Source of the DNA: Bacteroidota bacterium
GTDB lineage: Bacteria; Bacteroidota; Bacteroidia; Chitinophagales; Chitinophagaceae
Assembly: GCA_947460175.1 (NCBI GenBank)
Contig: CANHGW010000004.1
Location: 1-64,000 of the forward strand
Length of the DNA stretch: 64,000 nt
Reading direction: 5' to 3'
A model generated the notes under the pieces. That model searched no databases. It had not been told where the DNA came from and was given only the letters and a program-made list of their open reading frames with translations. A program made the translations under genes and the position numbers. Of this stretch, positions 19,380-28,163 are shown piece after piece. Position 1 is the first letter of the stretch. Every line of letters begins with the position of its first letter.

Positions 19380-20408
19380 ATGAAAATATTTTATGCAATT
19401 CAAGCCACAGGAAATGGCCATTTAAGCAGAGCTACTCAATTATATCCCTATCTATCTAAAATAGGTGATGTGGATTTTTTTGTAAGTGGCAATAACTCTT
19501 CCATCGACACTCCATTTCCTGTTAAATATAAAAGCAAAGGACTTAGCTTACATTATAGCAAATGTGGCGGCCTTAACTATTTGGATATTGTCAAAAACAC
19601 CAAACCCCTAAAGATTATGAAAGAAGCATATGAATTACCATTAAAGCAGTATGATATCATTATCAATGATTTTGAATGTATTACCTCACTAGCATGTAAA
19701 TTTCAAAAAAGAAATTCAGTTCAATTTGGACATCAAGCTAGTTTTAAAAGTGACAAATCACCACGACCACTTAAGAAAAACAATATGGGCGAATTAGTAT
19801 TAAAACATTATTCATCATCTTCAAACTATATGGGATTACATTTTCAATCGTATGATGATTTTATATTTCCTCCAGTAATCAAACAAGAACTTATGAATAA
19901 AAAAGTAACCGACCATAAACATATTACAGTTTATCTTCCAGCTTTTGAGCAAGATTGCCTTCAAGCAGCTTTTGAAAAATTACCCCATATTGAGTTTCAT
20001 TGGTATTTATCTTCAGTCAAAAATAGTTACAAAGAAAAGAACATCACATATTTTCCTATCTTTCAAAAGCTTTTCAATGAAAGTCTTTTATCCTGCCATG
20101 GACTGATTACTGGAGGTGGTTTCGAAACACCCTCTGAAGCATTATTTCTTGGTAAAAAACTCATGAGTATTCCAATTCAAGATCATTATGAACAACAATG
20201 CAATGCTGCCGCATTATCTAAAATGGGAGTATGTGTATTAGATGCTATCGATGAAAAATTCTCAAATCACATTGCCCAATGGTATGACAATCCAAATCAA
20301 GATATCAATATAAAAGCAAACAATATTCAAGAAACCTTACAATATCTTGTAGATACTTATCCATACAAAAAAGATAGTTTTTTGGAAGAGCAATTAATGT
20401 TTATATAA
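19380..20408 (+). CDS. MurG-like glycosyltransferase family protein
   Basis: A 342-residue GT-B fold protein. The N terminus has the family motif YAIQATGNGHLSRA (glycine loop), and the C-terminal half has the nucleotide-sugar block LITGGGFETPSEALFLGK followed by PIQDHYEQQCNAAAL, as in MurG/family 28 transferases. It resembles the widespread uncharacterised group annotated as conserved hypothetical glycosyltransferases. It is the second gene of a two-gene unit with the LpxH-like phosphoesterase. Donor and acceptor are unknown. Confidence 0.8.
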   Translation: MKIFYAIQATGNGHLSRATQLYPYLSKIGDVDFFVSGNNSSIDTPFPVKYKSKGLSLHYSKCGGLNYLDIVKNTKPLKIMKEAYELPLKQYDIIINDFECITSLACKFQKRNSVQFGHQASFKSDKSPRPLKKNNMGELVLKHYSSSSNYMGLHFQSYDDFIFPPVIKQELMNKKVTDHKHITVYLPAFEQDCLQAAFEKLPHIEFHWYLSSVKNSYKEKNITYFPIFQKLFNESLLSCHGLITGGGFETPSEALFLGKKLMSIPIQDHYEQQCNAAALSKMGVCVLDAIDEKFSNHIAQWYDNPNQDINIKANNIQETLQYLVDTYPYKKDSFLEEQLMFI

Positions 20409-20512
20409 ATCCATCATCAGCATTTTAAAGGCGAAAAAGATCAAGTATTTGTAAATATTTTTTTAAAGGTAATTAACACAAAATCTGGATTATTGGTATT
20501 ATAAACTTATCA

Positions 20513-21499
20513 TTACAAATTCCTTTTCTTTAAATTCTTAGGCATTTCCAATTGCATATTTTTTTGTTGCCCATTACGTTTTACTTCTATGTCTACCTTC
20601 GATTTGGATTGATTCTCTCCTATGGCTTGCATCAATTCATCCACATTGCCAATCGATTTTGACCCAAATTGTGTAATCACATCGCCTTGTTTAATTCCTG
20701 CTTTTGCTGCGGCAGACTGTTCAGTCACTTCATTGACCATTACTCCATCGCCATCGGCTCTATCTTCTACACTCACACCTATTTTGGGAGAAGTGCTATT
20801 GCTAGGCGAACCAAATGAGTTGAAAGGACTATCTCCTTGATCAAACATTCGTCCAAATCCTTTAAAGAAATCTTCTTGATCTAAGGGCATAGTGCCATTG
20901 AATGTCATACTATTTTTTCGTTCGCTTAATTGTACATTTTTAGTAAGAAATTGGTTTCCTCGCTCAAAAGTGATGTTGACCTTATCCCCGGCTTTATAGC
21001 CTGCTATGGCATCCACTAGATCTTTGGGTGTAAGAATCGTTTTTTCATCGACCTTCGTAATGATATCTCCAGCTTTTAAGCCAAATTTTTCAGCTGCCGA
21101 ACCAGGTACTACATTCTCTATTTCAGCGCCGTCATTATTTTTGGATGGCTTGGTATTCACACCCAGCATGGGTTTATCATTGGATTCCATATCCATGCCT
21201 TGAAATGGGAAAGAAAAATCCTGAAATTCGGGATCGTCAGTTACATCTTTTCCATTGATAATAATTTTCTTCTGAAATACGCGTGGTCCATCACCTTTTG
21301 TATCCCCTTCTACTTTTTTACCATCTATATACACATCACCATCTTGGATTTCAATCGTCATATTTGGACTATTTCCTTTTTTGGAATCCTTGAGTATTAT
21401 TTTTTCTTCCTCAATTTCCTTTTTTTCTTTTTTGGTTTGTGCCGATAAAGTTTGATATGCAATCAAACTTGCAAATGTTACAAGAATTATTTTTTTCAT
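20513..21499 (-). CDS. Periplasmic protein with two PDZ domains
   Basis: A 328-residue exported protein. The signal peptide starts at 21499 (MKKIILVTFASLIAYQTLSAQ), the reason for preferring that ATG over the one 8 codons upstream. A charged linker follows (KEKKEIEEEK). PDZ1 spans about residues 108-190 (GAEIENVVPGSAAEKFGLKA with GDIITKVD) and PDZ2 about 235-325 (GVMVNEVTEQSAAAKAGIKQ). It looks like an HtrA protease that lacks the protease domain; there is no serine-protease motif. It probably acts as a scaffold or substrate-binding factor in the periplasm. It is separated from the isomerase gene by a terminator hairpin. Confidence 0.85.
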   Translation of the reverse strand: MKKIILVTFASLIAYQTLSAQTKKEKKEIEEEKIILKDSKKGNSPNMTIEIQDGDVYIDGKKVEGDTKGDGPRVFQKKIIINGKDVTDDPEFQDFSFPFQGMDMESNDKPMLGVNTKPSKNNDGAEIENVVPGSAAEKFGLKAGDIITKVDEKTILTPKDLVDAIAGYKAGDKVNITFERGNQFLTKNVQLSERKNSMTFNGTMPLDQEDFFKGFGRMFDQGDSPFNSFGSPSNSTSPKIGVSVEDRADGDGVMVNEVTEQSAAAKAGIKQGDVITQFGSKSIGNVDELMQAIGENQSKSKVDIEVKRNGQQKNMQLEMPKNLKKRNL

Positions 21500-21588
21500 A
21501 TCGTTTATTTTTTTGAACCACAAATTTATTTACAAATAAAAAAAGTCGGTTTGAGATGAAGTTAAAAAAAAATGAAAAATGTGTTAAA

Positions 21589-21620
21589 AAAAAGGTTAGG
21601 CATTGCCTAACCTTTTAAGT
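21589..21620 (-). terminator. Terminator after the PpiC gene
   Basis: AAAAGGTTAGGC pairs with GCCTAACCTTTT around an ATT loop (about 21590-21616). Read on the minus strand the hairpin is followed by a run of T, so it ends the transcript of the thioredoxin-isomerase operon before the PDZ gene. Confidence 0.8.
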
Positions 21621-21638
21621 TATTAATATGAAGTTGTA

Positions 21639-23618
21639 TTATTTTTTAATCATACTCTTCAACGTCGATTCTTTGATTGACACTGGATAAGTTGCTTCCA
21701 AGTTAGCAATCCATTGTTTTTCAAGATATTCTTGATAATCAGAAATTATATAACCTCGTGCTTCACTCAACGTTTTCTGTGTTGGTTCTGCATAGATTTC
21801 TTTTACATCTACAATAGAATAACTGCCATCGTCATTTTTGTAATAAGGAGCATATTTACCTGCTTCTAATTTTAATTTTTCCGGGAAACGACTACGTTCA
21901 AATTTTCCTGATTCGTATACCACTTTGTTTTGTGGTCCGTCACCATTAGCAGCTTTTCCAACTTCTTCTTGAGTTTGGTTTACTTTTGGATCGTTTAATG
22001 CTTTTACTACACGCTTTGCATACTCTTCGTCTTGTGTGCGGTATAAGTTTGCTTTGATGATATTAGCAGGCCACATGTATTTACTTTTATTTTCTTGATA
22101 AAATTTATCGAGCCCAGTAGTATCCTGCGATGCTTTGCTCCATACTTTTCGGTCAGTCAATTCAAACAACATAATGCCATCTTTGTACTCAGTCAATAAG
22201 TTACGGTATTCATCATTTTCATCAATCAATTTATTTTCTTGGTAATCATACAATGCTTTCTCAGCATAGTTTTTAAACAAGGATTTCAGTGTCAATTCTT
22301 TAGCGCCATATATTTTCCCTTTGGTATAATCTTGAATATAGTTTGCAAAATCAGCTTGTGTAAACTGAGTCCCTGTCATTTCAAACAAATTTTTAGTGTA
22401 TTTGCCATAAGTACTTCCATTGAATGTACCATTGCGCAAGGTACTATCTGGTATAGCATTGATAAGTTCCATCAATGCTGTTGGATTGTCTTTGTAGTTT
22501 AGTTTTTGTTTGATTTTGTAGGTATACTGATCTCGTGCTACATCAATACGGCCATCTTTTTCAATTCGTTTTTTCAATTCATTGCGCATAGAATCGTATG
22601 GTCGCAAAGGTGTTTTTTTGATTAATTTGATAATGTGGTATCCATATTCTGTTTTTACTGGCTCAGAATAATCCCCTGATTTTTTAAGTGCAAAAGCGGC
22701 ATCTTCAAACTCAGGCATCATTTGTCCTACACCAAACGAAGCCAATAAGCCTTTAGTATTTTTTGAAAATTTATCATCCGAATATTTTTCAACCATGTTT
22801 TCGAAATTACCACCTTTACGAAGTGCTGTTAAAATGGAATCAGCCGTTGTTTTTCCTGCTTTGTCGGCCGCTTCACCACCACTTTTTTTCACATTCAACA
22901 AAATTTGAGCTACTTGAATTTCACCTCTTGATGGACGTTGATCCAATTTTTTAATGATGTGATATCCAAAGGCCGTTTTGAATGGCTGTGATACTGCACC
23001 TACAGGTGTACTGTAAGCCATATTTTCGAAGTTATAAGCTGGAATTTGCATCGCTGTAAAAAAACCAACATCGCCATTTTTTTGACCTGAAGGTCTATCT
23101 TCGCTCATTGCTTTTGCAACAGCCCCAAAGTCTGCACCATTCTGAATCGCTTTATAAAGACTATCAATTTTTCGATAAGCAGCTACTGTATCATCCGATC
23201 CACGAGGTACTGTAATTAAAATATGAGCCACTCTTACATCTGTTTTCATGCGGTCATAGGCCTCCAATACTAATTTATCAGTTACTTCATTATCGGTTAA
23301 ATACGTTTTGGCCAATTGTTTTTTATAGGTTCCTAATTCATTGTTGATATTAGGCAATGTATCCATTCTCAATTGCTCTGCTTCCGCCACTTTCATCTTG
23401 AATCGACTATAAAGCGTCATATATTCTCTTAGGGCTTTTTCGCTAAAATCAGGTTTTTGGTTATTGATATTTTTAGTATACATCCTCAAAAATTCACTCT
23501 TAGTTACGTTATTACCTCCATAGGTGAACAAAACAGGGTCTGCACTTTTTTGAGCTTGTGATTGGAAGCCTGTAAATAAGGCACTCATCATTGTAATTGC
23601 TAAAATGTATCTCTTCAT
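21639..23618 (-). CDS. Periplasmic peptidyl-prolyl isomerase with two parvulin domains (SurA/PpiC-like)
   Basis: A 659-residue foldase for outer-membrane or secreted proteins. The signal peptide is MKRYILAITMMSALFTGFQSQAQ. Two rotamase domains follow: about residues 130-235 (VRVAHILITVPRG through PVGAVSQPFKTAFGYHIIK) and 236-340 (IQVAQILLNVK through YSEPVKTEYGYHIIKL). The tail of about 310 residues is alpha-helical and resembles a chaperone arm. Two parvulin domains are usual for SurA-type proteins in this phylum. The gene lies 32 bp downstream of the TlpA-like gene, so the pair may be co-transcribed as an envelope-folding unit. Confidence 0.88.
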   Translation of the reverse strand: MKRYILAITMMSALFTGFQSQAQKSADPVLFTYGGNNVTKSEFLRMYTKNINNQKPDFSEKALREYMTLYSRFKMKVAEAEQLRMDTLPNINNELGTYKKQLAKTYLTDNEVTDKLVLEAYDRMKTDVRVAHILITVPRGSDDTVAAYRKIDSLYKAIQNGADFGAVAKAMSEDRPSGQKNGDVGFFTAMQIPAYNFENMAYSTPVGAVSQPFKTAFGYHIIKKLDQRPSRGEIQVAQILLNVKKSGGEAADKAGKTTADSILTALRKGGNFENMVEKYSDDKFSKNTKGLLASFGVGQMMPEFEDAAFALKKSGDYSEPVKTEYGYHIIKLIKKTPLRPYDSMRNELKKRIEKDGRIDVARDQYTYKIKQKLNYKDNPTALMELINAIPDSTLRNGTFNGSTYGKYTKNLFEMTGTQFTQADFANYIQDYTKGKIYGAKELTLKSLFKNYAEKALYDYQENKLIDENDEYRNLLTEYKDGIMLFELTDRKVWSKASQDTTGLDKFYQENKSKYMWPANIIKANLYRTQDEEYAKRVVKALNDPKVNQTQEEVGKAANGDGPQNKVVYESGKFERSRFPEKLKLEAGKYAPYYKNDDGSYSIVDVKEIYAEPTQKTLSEARGYIISDYQEYLEKQWIANLEATYPVSIKESTLKSMIKK

Positions 23619-23650
23619 ACTACTAGAACGTTTAAAAATTAATTGTTTTA

Positions 23651-25093
23651 TTATTTATCCTTTTTTTCTTCTTTTTTCTTCTTTTCGAGCCATTCTATAA
23701 GGCCTGTTATATTATTATGATCTATACGTTTCCCACGTATCACTTTTTTATCATCTAGCAAATATATGGTAGGCGTACTATATACATCATAAAATGATCT
23801 AAAGTTTGTAACACGTTTTGGGTCGTGCACATGAATCCAACCTTCACCTAACTTATTTTCTTTGATGAATGTTTTCCATTTGTCGGTCTCGAGGTCAGCA
23901 TCTACTGCATAAAATTTCACATCGTACTTTTTAAGGACTGCCTTATAAAGTGAATCGAATTGAGGGATTTCTTTTTTGCAATGTCCGCAATCGGGCGACC
24001 AAAAAATCAAAATGGTATAATTGGCTTTTACAGAGCTCAATGGGACTGTTGTATTACCTGTAGTATCTTGCATAAGCAAATTCATAGCAGGCTGTCCAAT
24101 CATGTTAGGAGCAATATCTCTCGCACGTTTGATGTATTTTTCCAATTGTGCCGAATCAATCCATGTAGCCATGCCTTTCATGTAATAGTTTTCGACAAGG
24201 TATACAAAGGCCTCATCCATGCCCATCACCTTGCTCGTTTCGGTCCAGCGTGTCAAATACCACAACGTGTATTTGAACCCTTCTTCCATGCCTTTGGTTT
24301 TGGTCAACAATTTATCACACTCTGCCTCTACTGAATCAGGTACAGGAATCACCAATTTTGTCATATAATCTTCCAACTTTCGTTCGTAAATCGGTGTATA
24401 AATCAAACGGTCATCTCTGAAATCGTATTTATCCCAATAATGTGTTTTATAAAAAATACGAGGATAGGAGGAATCTTTTTTACCATCAGGTAGTATAGGC
24501 AATTCGGTTGGTATTTCGGGCTCATCTACTGCATCAAATAATTTTCTTAAAAAAGTGTTTGGATTTTTTTGTGAATAATTGGCTCTAAAAGCAATCAATT
24601 CTTTGCCTTTTGTTTTCAATTTATCATAAACAGCGGTACTATCTTTTTTTGATTTAGCGGTCGCTAATTCTCCTTCAATTTTTTGGTACTCTCTACCATA
24701 AGTAGTCAAAAAACGCTGATAATCATAGAAACCTTCATTTTCAGATTTACCTGTAAATTTTGCAGTTGAGTAAATATTACTTTTTGTTACTTCTAGCGAA
24801 AAATTATCCCCATTTGAAATAATCATTTCCATTGAAGCTGATTTATCGGCAAATAATAACATGTAAATACCTCCTACTATTTTTTTATCTGAATTAAAGA
24901 TTGCTTCGCCTTTATTGTTCAATTTTACAGAGTCATCTTTAAATACGGTAGTGTTTTTACCAAAATAATGGCATAGGTAAACCAATGAATCTTTCGCATC
25001 GGCAAATTTTACTTTAATAGAATAACCATCTTTGGCTAAAGCGCTGGTCGCAAAAAGAAACGATAATGCGAGTACTGAAATTATTTTTTTCAT
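23651..25093 (-). CDS. TlpA-like thioredoxin-fold protein
   Basis: A 480-residue exported thiol oxidoreductase. The signal peptide is MKKIISVLALSFLFATSALAK. Residues 20-130 resemble the DUF4369-like beta domain found in front of Bacteroidota TlpA proteins (VYLCHYFGKNTTVFKDD). A helical middle section leads to a C-terminal thioredoxin domain with the active site CGHC (FWSPDCGHCKKEIPQFDSL) and the cis-Pro segment YSTPTIYLLDD. It should reduce or shuffle disulfides in the periplasm. It ends in a lysine-rich tail (KKKKEEKKDK). It is the first gene of the pair with the PpiC isomerase. Confidence 0.87.
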   Translation of the reverse strand: MKKIISVLALSFLFATSALAKDGYSIKVKFADAKDSLVYLCHYFGKNTTVFKDDSVKLNNKGEAIFNSDKKIVGGIYMLLFADKSASMEMIISNGDNFSLEVTKSNIYSTAKFTGKSENEGFYDYQRFLTTYGREYQKIEGELATAKSKKDSTAVYDKLKTKGKELIAFRANYSQKNPNTFLRKLFDAVDEPEIPTELPILPDGKKDSSYPRIFYKTHYWDKYDFRDDRLIYTPIYERKLEDYMTKLVIPVPDSVEAECDKLLTKTKGMEEGFKYTLWYLTRWTETSKVMGMDEAFVYLVENYYMKGMATWIDSAQLEKYIKRARDIAPNMIGQPAMNLLMQDTTGNTTVPLSSVKANYTILIFWSPDCGHCKKEIPQFDSLYKAVLKKYDVKFYAVDADLETDKWKTFIKENKLGEGWIHVHDPKRVTNFRSFYDVYSTPTIYLLDDKKVIRGKRIDHNNITGLIEWLEKKKKEEKKDK

Positions 25094-25158
25094 TGTGGAT
25101 ATTTAAAAAGTGTTCGAAAATACATCAAGTAGACGCAGGAAAGAAATAGAGAGTTGTT

Positions 25159-25166
25159 ACATTTGC
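25159..25166 (+). promoter_or_regulatory. -7 box upstream of rlmD
   Basis: TACATTTG matches TAnnTTTG, about 60 bases before the rlmD ATG at 25228. No TTG is found 19 bases upstream. Confidence 0.4.
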
Positions 25167-25227
25167 ACCACTTTAACACATCATTTAGGTAATAAGGTAC
25201 TTTACACTCAATGACTAATACAATAAC

Positions 25228-26655
25228 ATGGCCAAAAGAAAAAAATATGTAATTCCGAATCTCTTGATTGAAAACTATGCTGCTGAAGGTAAATGTATAG
25301 CCAGACACGAGGAGAAAGTAATTTTCGTGGAGGGTGCTGTACCTGGCGACGTAGCGAATGTATTTGTACATCGCAATAAAAAGGATTGGGCAGAAGCCAA
25401 TGTGAATGAAATTGTAAGCTATTCCAAGGATCGTGTGGATGCTTTCTGCGAACATTTCGGAATCTGTGGAGGATGTAAATGGCAAATGCTACCCTACAAA
25501 TTGCAATTGAAGTATAAAGAGCAACAAGTCAAAGATCAACTCAAACGAATTGGTCGTATTGAAGTGCAAGAATATTTACCTATCAAAGGCGCAGCCGAAA
25601 CTACACATTATCGTAACAAGTTGGAGTTTACGTTTTCGACCAAACAATATCTTACTTCCAAACAACTCAATGAAGGACTTCCTTTTGATAAAAATGTATT
25701 AGGATTTCATGCACCCAAATATTTTGATAAAGTAATTGATATCAACACATGTCATTTGCAACCCGAACCAACCAATGCCATTAAAAATTTTGTACGAGAT
25801 TATGCACTTCAACATCAACTCACTTATCACGACATCAAAAATCATCATGGGCTGTTACGTACCTTGATGATACGTGTTGCAAGTACCGGTGAAGTTCTCA
25901 TCAATCTTGTGTTTGGTGAAGATAATAAACCTGCTATTGAACATTTAATGTCGGCAATACAACTAGCATTTCCTTCGATTACTTCGTTGAATTATACCAT
26001 CAATCTGAAAATGAATGATACCATATATGATCAGGATGTGATATGCTATGCAGGCAAAGAATTCATTGAAGAAAAATTACATACTGGCAACGATGATATA
26101 GCTTTTACTTTCAAAATTAGTCCGAAATCCTTCTTTCAAACCAATACCAAACAAGCAGAAGAACTCTATCGTATCACACGTGATTTTGCTGAATGTACTG
26201 GTCAAGAAACACTGTATGATTTATACTGTGGCACCGGTAGTATTGGTATCTTTCTTTCACCTTTGGTAAAAACTATTATCGGTGTAGAAACCGTGGAAGA
26301 TGCTATCCTAGATGCTCGAATCAATGCAGAAAATAATCAAGTTTCGAATGCGCATTTTTATGCAGGTGACGTAATCAAAATTTGCAATGATGCTTTTTTT
26401 AATTTAAATGGCAAACCAGATGTTGTCGTGATAGATCCACCCAGAGCAGGTTGTCACGAAAAGTTATTGGAAAAACTGATCGAAATAAAATCACCAACCA
26501 TTGTTTATGTAAGTTGCAACCCTGCTACACAAGCGAGAGATTTAGCCTTTTTATCTTCACATTATATCGCTACCAAATCGCAAGCGGTCGATATGTTTCC
26601 GCATACCCATCATGTAGAAAATGTAGTGCAATTGAAGTTGAGAGATGAGGGGTGA
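25228..26655 (+). CDS. rlmD: 23S rRNA (uracil-5-)-methyltransferase, RlmD/RumA type
   Basis: SAM-dependent methyltransferase, 475 residues, cytoplasmic. An N-terminal TRAM domain (about 10-65, AEGKCIARHEEKVIFVEGAV) is followed by the iron-sulfur motif CEHFGICGGC with a further Cys in INTCHLQ. The methyltransferase part has YDLYCGTGSIGIFL (SAM binding), IDPPRAGCHEKLL (motif IV) and the catalytic VSCNPATQARDL. The modified base (U1939 or U747) cannot be told from sequence. The last codons (KLRDEG) and the stop lie inside a heptanucleotide repeat array, so the C-terminal end may have been rewritten by the repeat. Confidence 0.92.
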   Translation: MAKRKKYVIPNLLIENYAAEGKCIARHEEKVIFVEGAVPGDVANVFVHRNKKDWAEANVNEIVSYSKDRVDAFCEHFGICGGCKWQMLPYKLQLKYKEQQVKDQLKRIGRIEVQEYLPIKGAAETTHYRNKLEFTFSTKQYLTSKQLNEGLPFDKNVLGFHAPKYFDKVIDINTCHLQPEPTNAIKNFVRDYALQHQLTYHDIKNHHGLLRTLMIRVASTGEVLINLVFGEDNKPAIEHLMSAIQLAFPSITSLNYTINLKMNDTIYDQDVICYAGKEFIEEKLHTGNDDIAFTFKISPKSFFQTNTKQAEELYRITRDFAECTGQETLYDLYCGTGSIGIFLSPLVKTIIGVETVEDAILDARINAENNQVSNAHFYAGDVIKICNDAFFNLNGKPDVVVIDPPRAGCHEKLLEKLIEIKSPTIVYVSCNPATQARDLAFLSSHYIATKSQAVDMFPHTHHVENVVQLKLRDEG

Positions 26656-26734
26656 GATTTGAGATTTGAGATGTGAGAGTTGGGAGTTGGGAGTTGGGAG
26701 TTGGGAGTTGGGAAATTAGGGATGGGAGAATAGG
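26637..26734 (+). repeat. Heptanucleotide repeat array overlapping the rlmD stop codon
   Basis: Fourteen contiguous 7-mers in one register: GTTGAGA, GATGAGG, GGTGAGA, TTTGAGA twice, TGTGAGA, GTTGGGA five times (26679-26713), AATTAGG, GATGGGA and GAATAGG. The TGA of rlmD lies in the third unit. The same unit GTTGAGA recurs in the array inside the alpha-2-macroglobulin gene. Confidence 0.9.
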
Positions 26735-26761
26735 AATAATTCTTTTTAAAAAATTAAAAAA

Positions 26762-27400
26762 ATGATAGACTTAATAGAAAAATTAAAAGATCGGCTTTTG
26801 CATCCTTTGCCAGGTGAAATTGCACAATTTAAAATGGCACCAAAAGGTCGAACTCGACAACAAGATTTACCTGATAATATCCGACACGGTGGCGTCATGA
26901 TTTTATTATTTATCATCGACAAAAAATGGAATACCATACTCATTCGTCGTACTGAAGATGGGAATCATCACAGCGGACAAATTAGTTTTCCTGGAGGTCG
27001 CAAGGACGCGACTGATCAAGATATCATTTATACAGCCTGTAGAGAATGTGAAGAAGAAATAGGCGTACCCATGAATGAAATCAATGTGCTTGGTACATTA
27101 TCACCCTTGTACATACCACCGAGCAATTACTTAGTAACACCTACGATTGGCTATGTAAGCACCTTACAAAACTATAAAGCCTCTGAGCGTGAGGTACAAG
27201 AGATTATTCAATTGCCCATCGAATTGTTGTTTGATGATCGAATTAAAAATGAAAAAACAGTTGTACCATCTAGTCAATTGAATACAACTATACAAACACC
27301 TGTGTATGAATTAGGCGAAGACACGATTGTATGGGGCGCTACAGCCATGATGATTTCTGAATTGGAACATATCATGAAAGAAATACAAACACAACATTAA
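26762..27400 (+). CDS. NUDIX hydrolase, CoA pyrophosphatase-like
   Basis: A 212-residue NUDIX protein. The NUDIX box is visible as ISFPGGRKDATDQD followed by ACRECEEEIGV, with the CoA-pyrophosphatase variant (Asp in place of the first box Glu) and the preceding HSGQISFPGG typical of the NudL/PCD1 branch that splits CoA into phosphopantetheine and 3',5'-ADP. A C-terminal segment IVWGATAMMISELE also fits that branch. It lies between the repeat array and an SDR gene 54 bp downstream. Confidence 0.87.
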   Translation: MIDLIEKLKDRLLHPLPGEIAQFKMAPKGRTRQQDLPDNIRHGGVMILLFIIDKKWNTILIRRTEDGNHHSGQISFPGGRKDATDQDIIYTACRECEEEIGVPMNEINVLGTLSPLYIPPSNYLVTPTIGYVSTLQNYKASEREVQEIIQLPIELLFDDRIKNEKTVVPSSQLNTTIQTPVYELGEDTIVWGATAMMISELEHIMKEIQTQH

Positions 27401-27454
27401 TTATCTCATGTGCATTTAAGTTATCTTTACTAAATAATACAAAACTCAATTATC

Positions 27455-28156
27455 ATGTACGCGGTCATTACAGGAGCTAGCAAAGGAATAGGAAAAGCCA
27501 TAGCCGAAAAATTTATTCGAAATGGATTTCACATAGCCATCTGTGCGAGAAACAAAACAGAATTAGAAGCAACCAAACAGTATTTACAATCCATCAATCC
27601 TGATGCATGTATATTGGCTGTTGCTTGCGACTTGAGTGATGCACAGCAAGCCATTGATTTTGGAAATGAAATTTTAACTGCCTATTCTTCCATTGATGTG
27701 TTAGTGAATAATACTGGTCGATTTATACCCGGCGATGTATCAACCGAAGCTGATGGCATTTTGGAAACCTTGATAGCTACCAATCTTTACAGTGCGTATC
27801 ATCTTACTCGTACATTATTACCCTCTATGATTGCGCACCGCAAAGGACATATATTCAATATGAGTTCTGTAGCAGCACTGAAGGCCTATCCACATGGCGG
27901 TTCGTATAGCATTAGCAAATATGCACTCGAAGGTTTTTCTAAAAACCTACGTGAAGAAATGAAACCTTATAATGTAAAAGTAACCACTGTGAACCCAGGC
28001 GCTACCATGAGTGACTCCTGGAAAGGAAGCAATATTGACGAAAACCGCATTATGAAAGCCAAGGATATTGCCGATATCATTTGGAGTGTATTTCATTTAT
28101 CGCCACAGGCAGTAGTAGAAGAAATTGTATTGAGACCACAGTTGGGGGATTTGTAA
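27455..28156 (+). CDS. Short-chain dehydrogenase/reductase
   Basis: A 233-residue classical SDR. The NAD(P)-binding motif is TGASKGIGKAIA, the stabilising NNTG replaces the usual NNAG (DVLVNNTGRF), the catalytic Ser is in NMSSVAALKAYP and the active-site pair is YSISK. An Arg in CARN after beta-2 favours NADP. It matches 3-ketoacyl-ACP reductase-like SDRs of unknown substrate. It converges on the APH-RapZ gene with a 7-bp gap. Confidence 0.87.
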   Translation: MYAVITGASKGIGKAIAEKFIRNGFHIAICARNKTELEATKQYLQSINPDACILAVACDLSDAQQAIDFGNEILTAYSSIDVLVNNTGRFIPGDVSTEADGILETLIATNLYSAYHLTRTLLPSMIAHRKGHIFNMSSVAALKAYPHGGSYSISKYALEGFSKNLREEMKPYNVKVTTVNPGATMSDSWKGSNIDENRIMKAKDIADIIWSVFHLSPQAVVEEIVLRPQLGDL

Positions 28157-28163
28157 ATCTTCT

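Noticed and set aside
25090-25485. Minus-strand frame over the rlmD start
   Set aside because: It overlaps the TRAM and iron-sulfur coding region of rlmD and shows no family motif.
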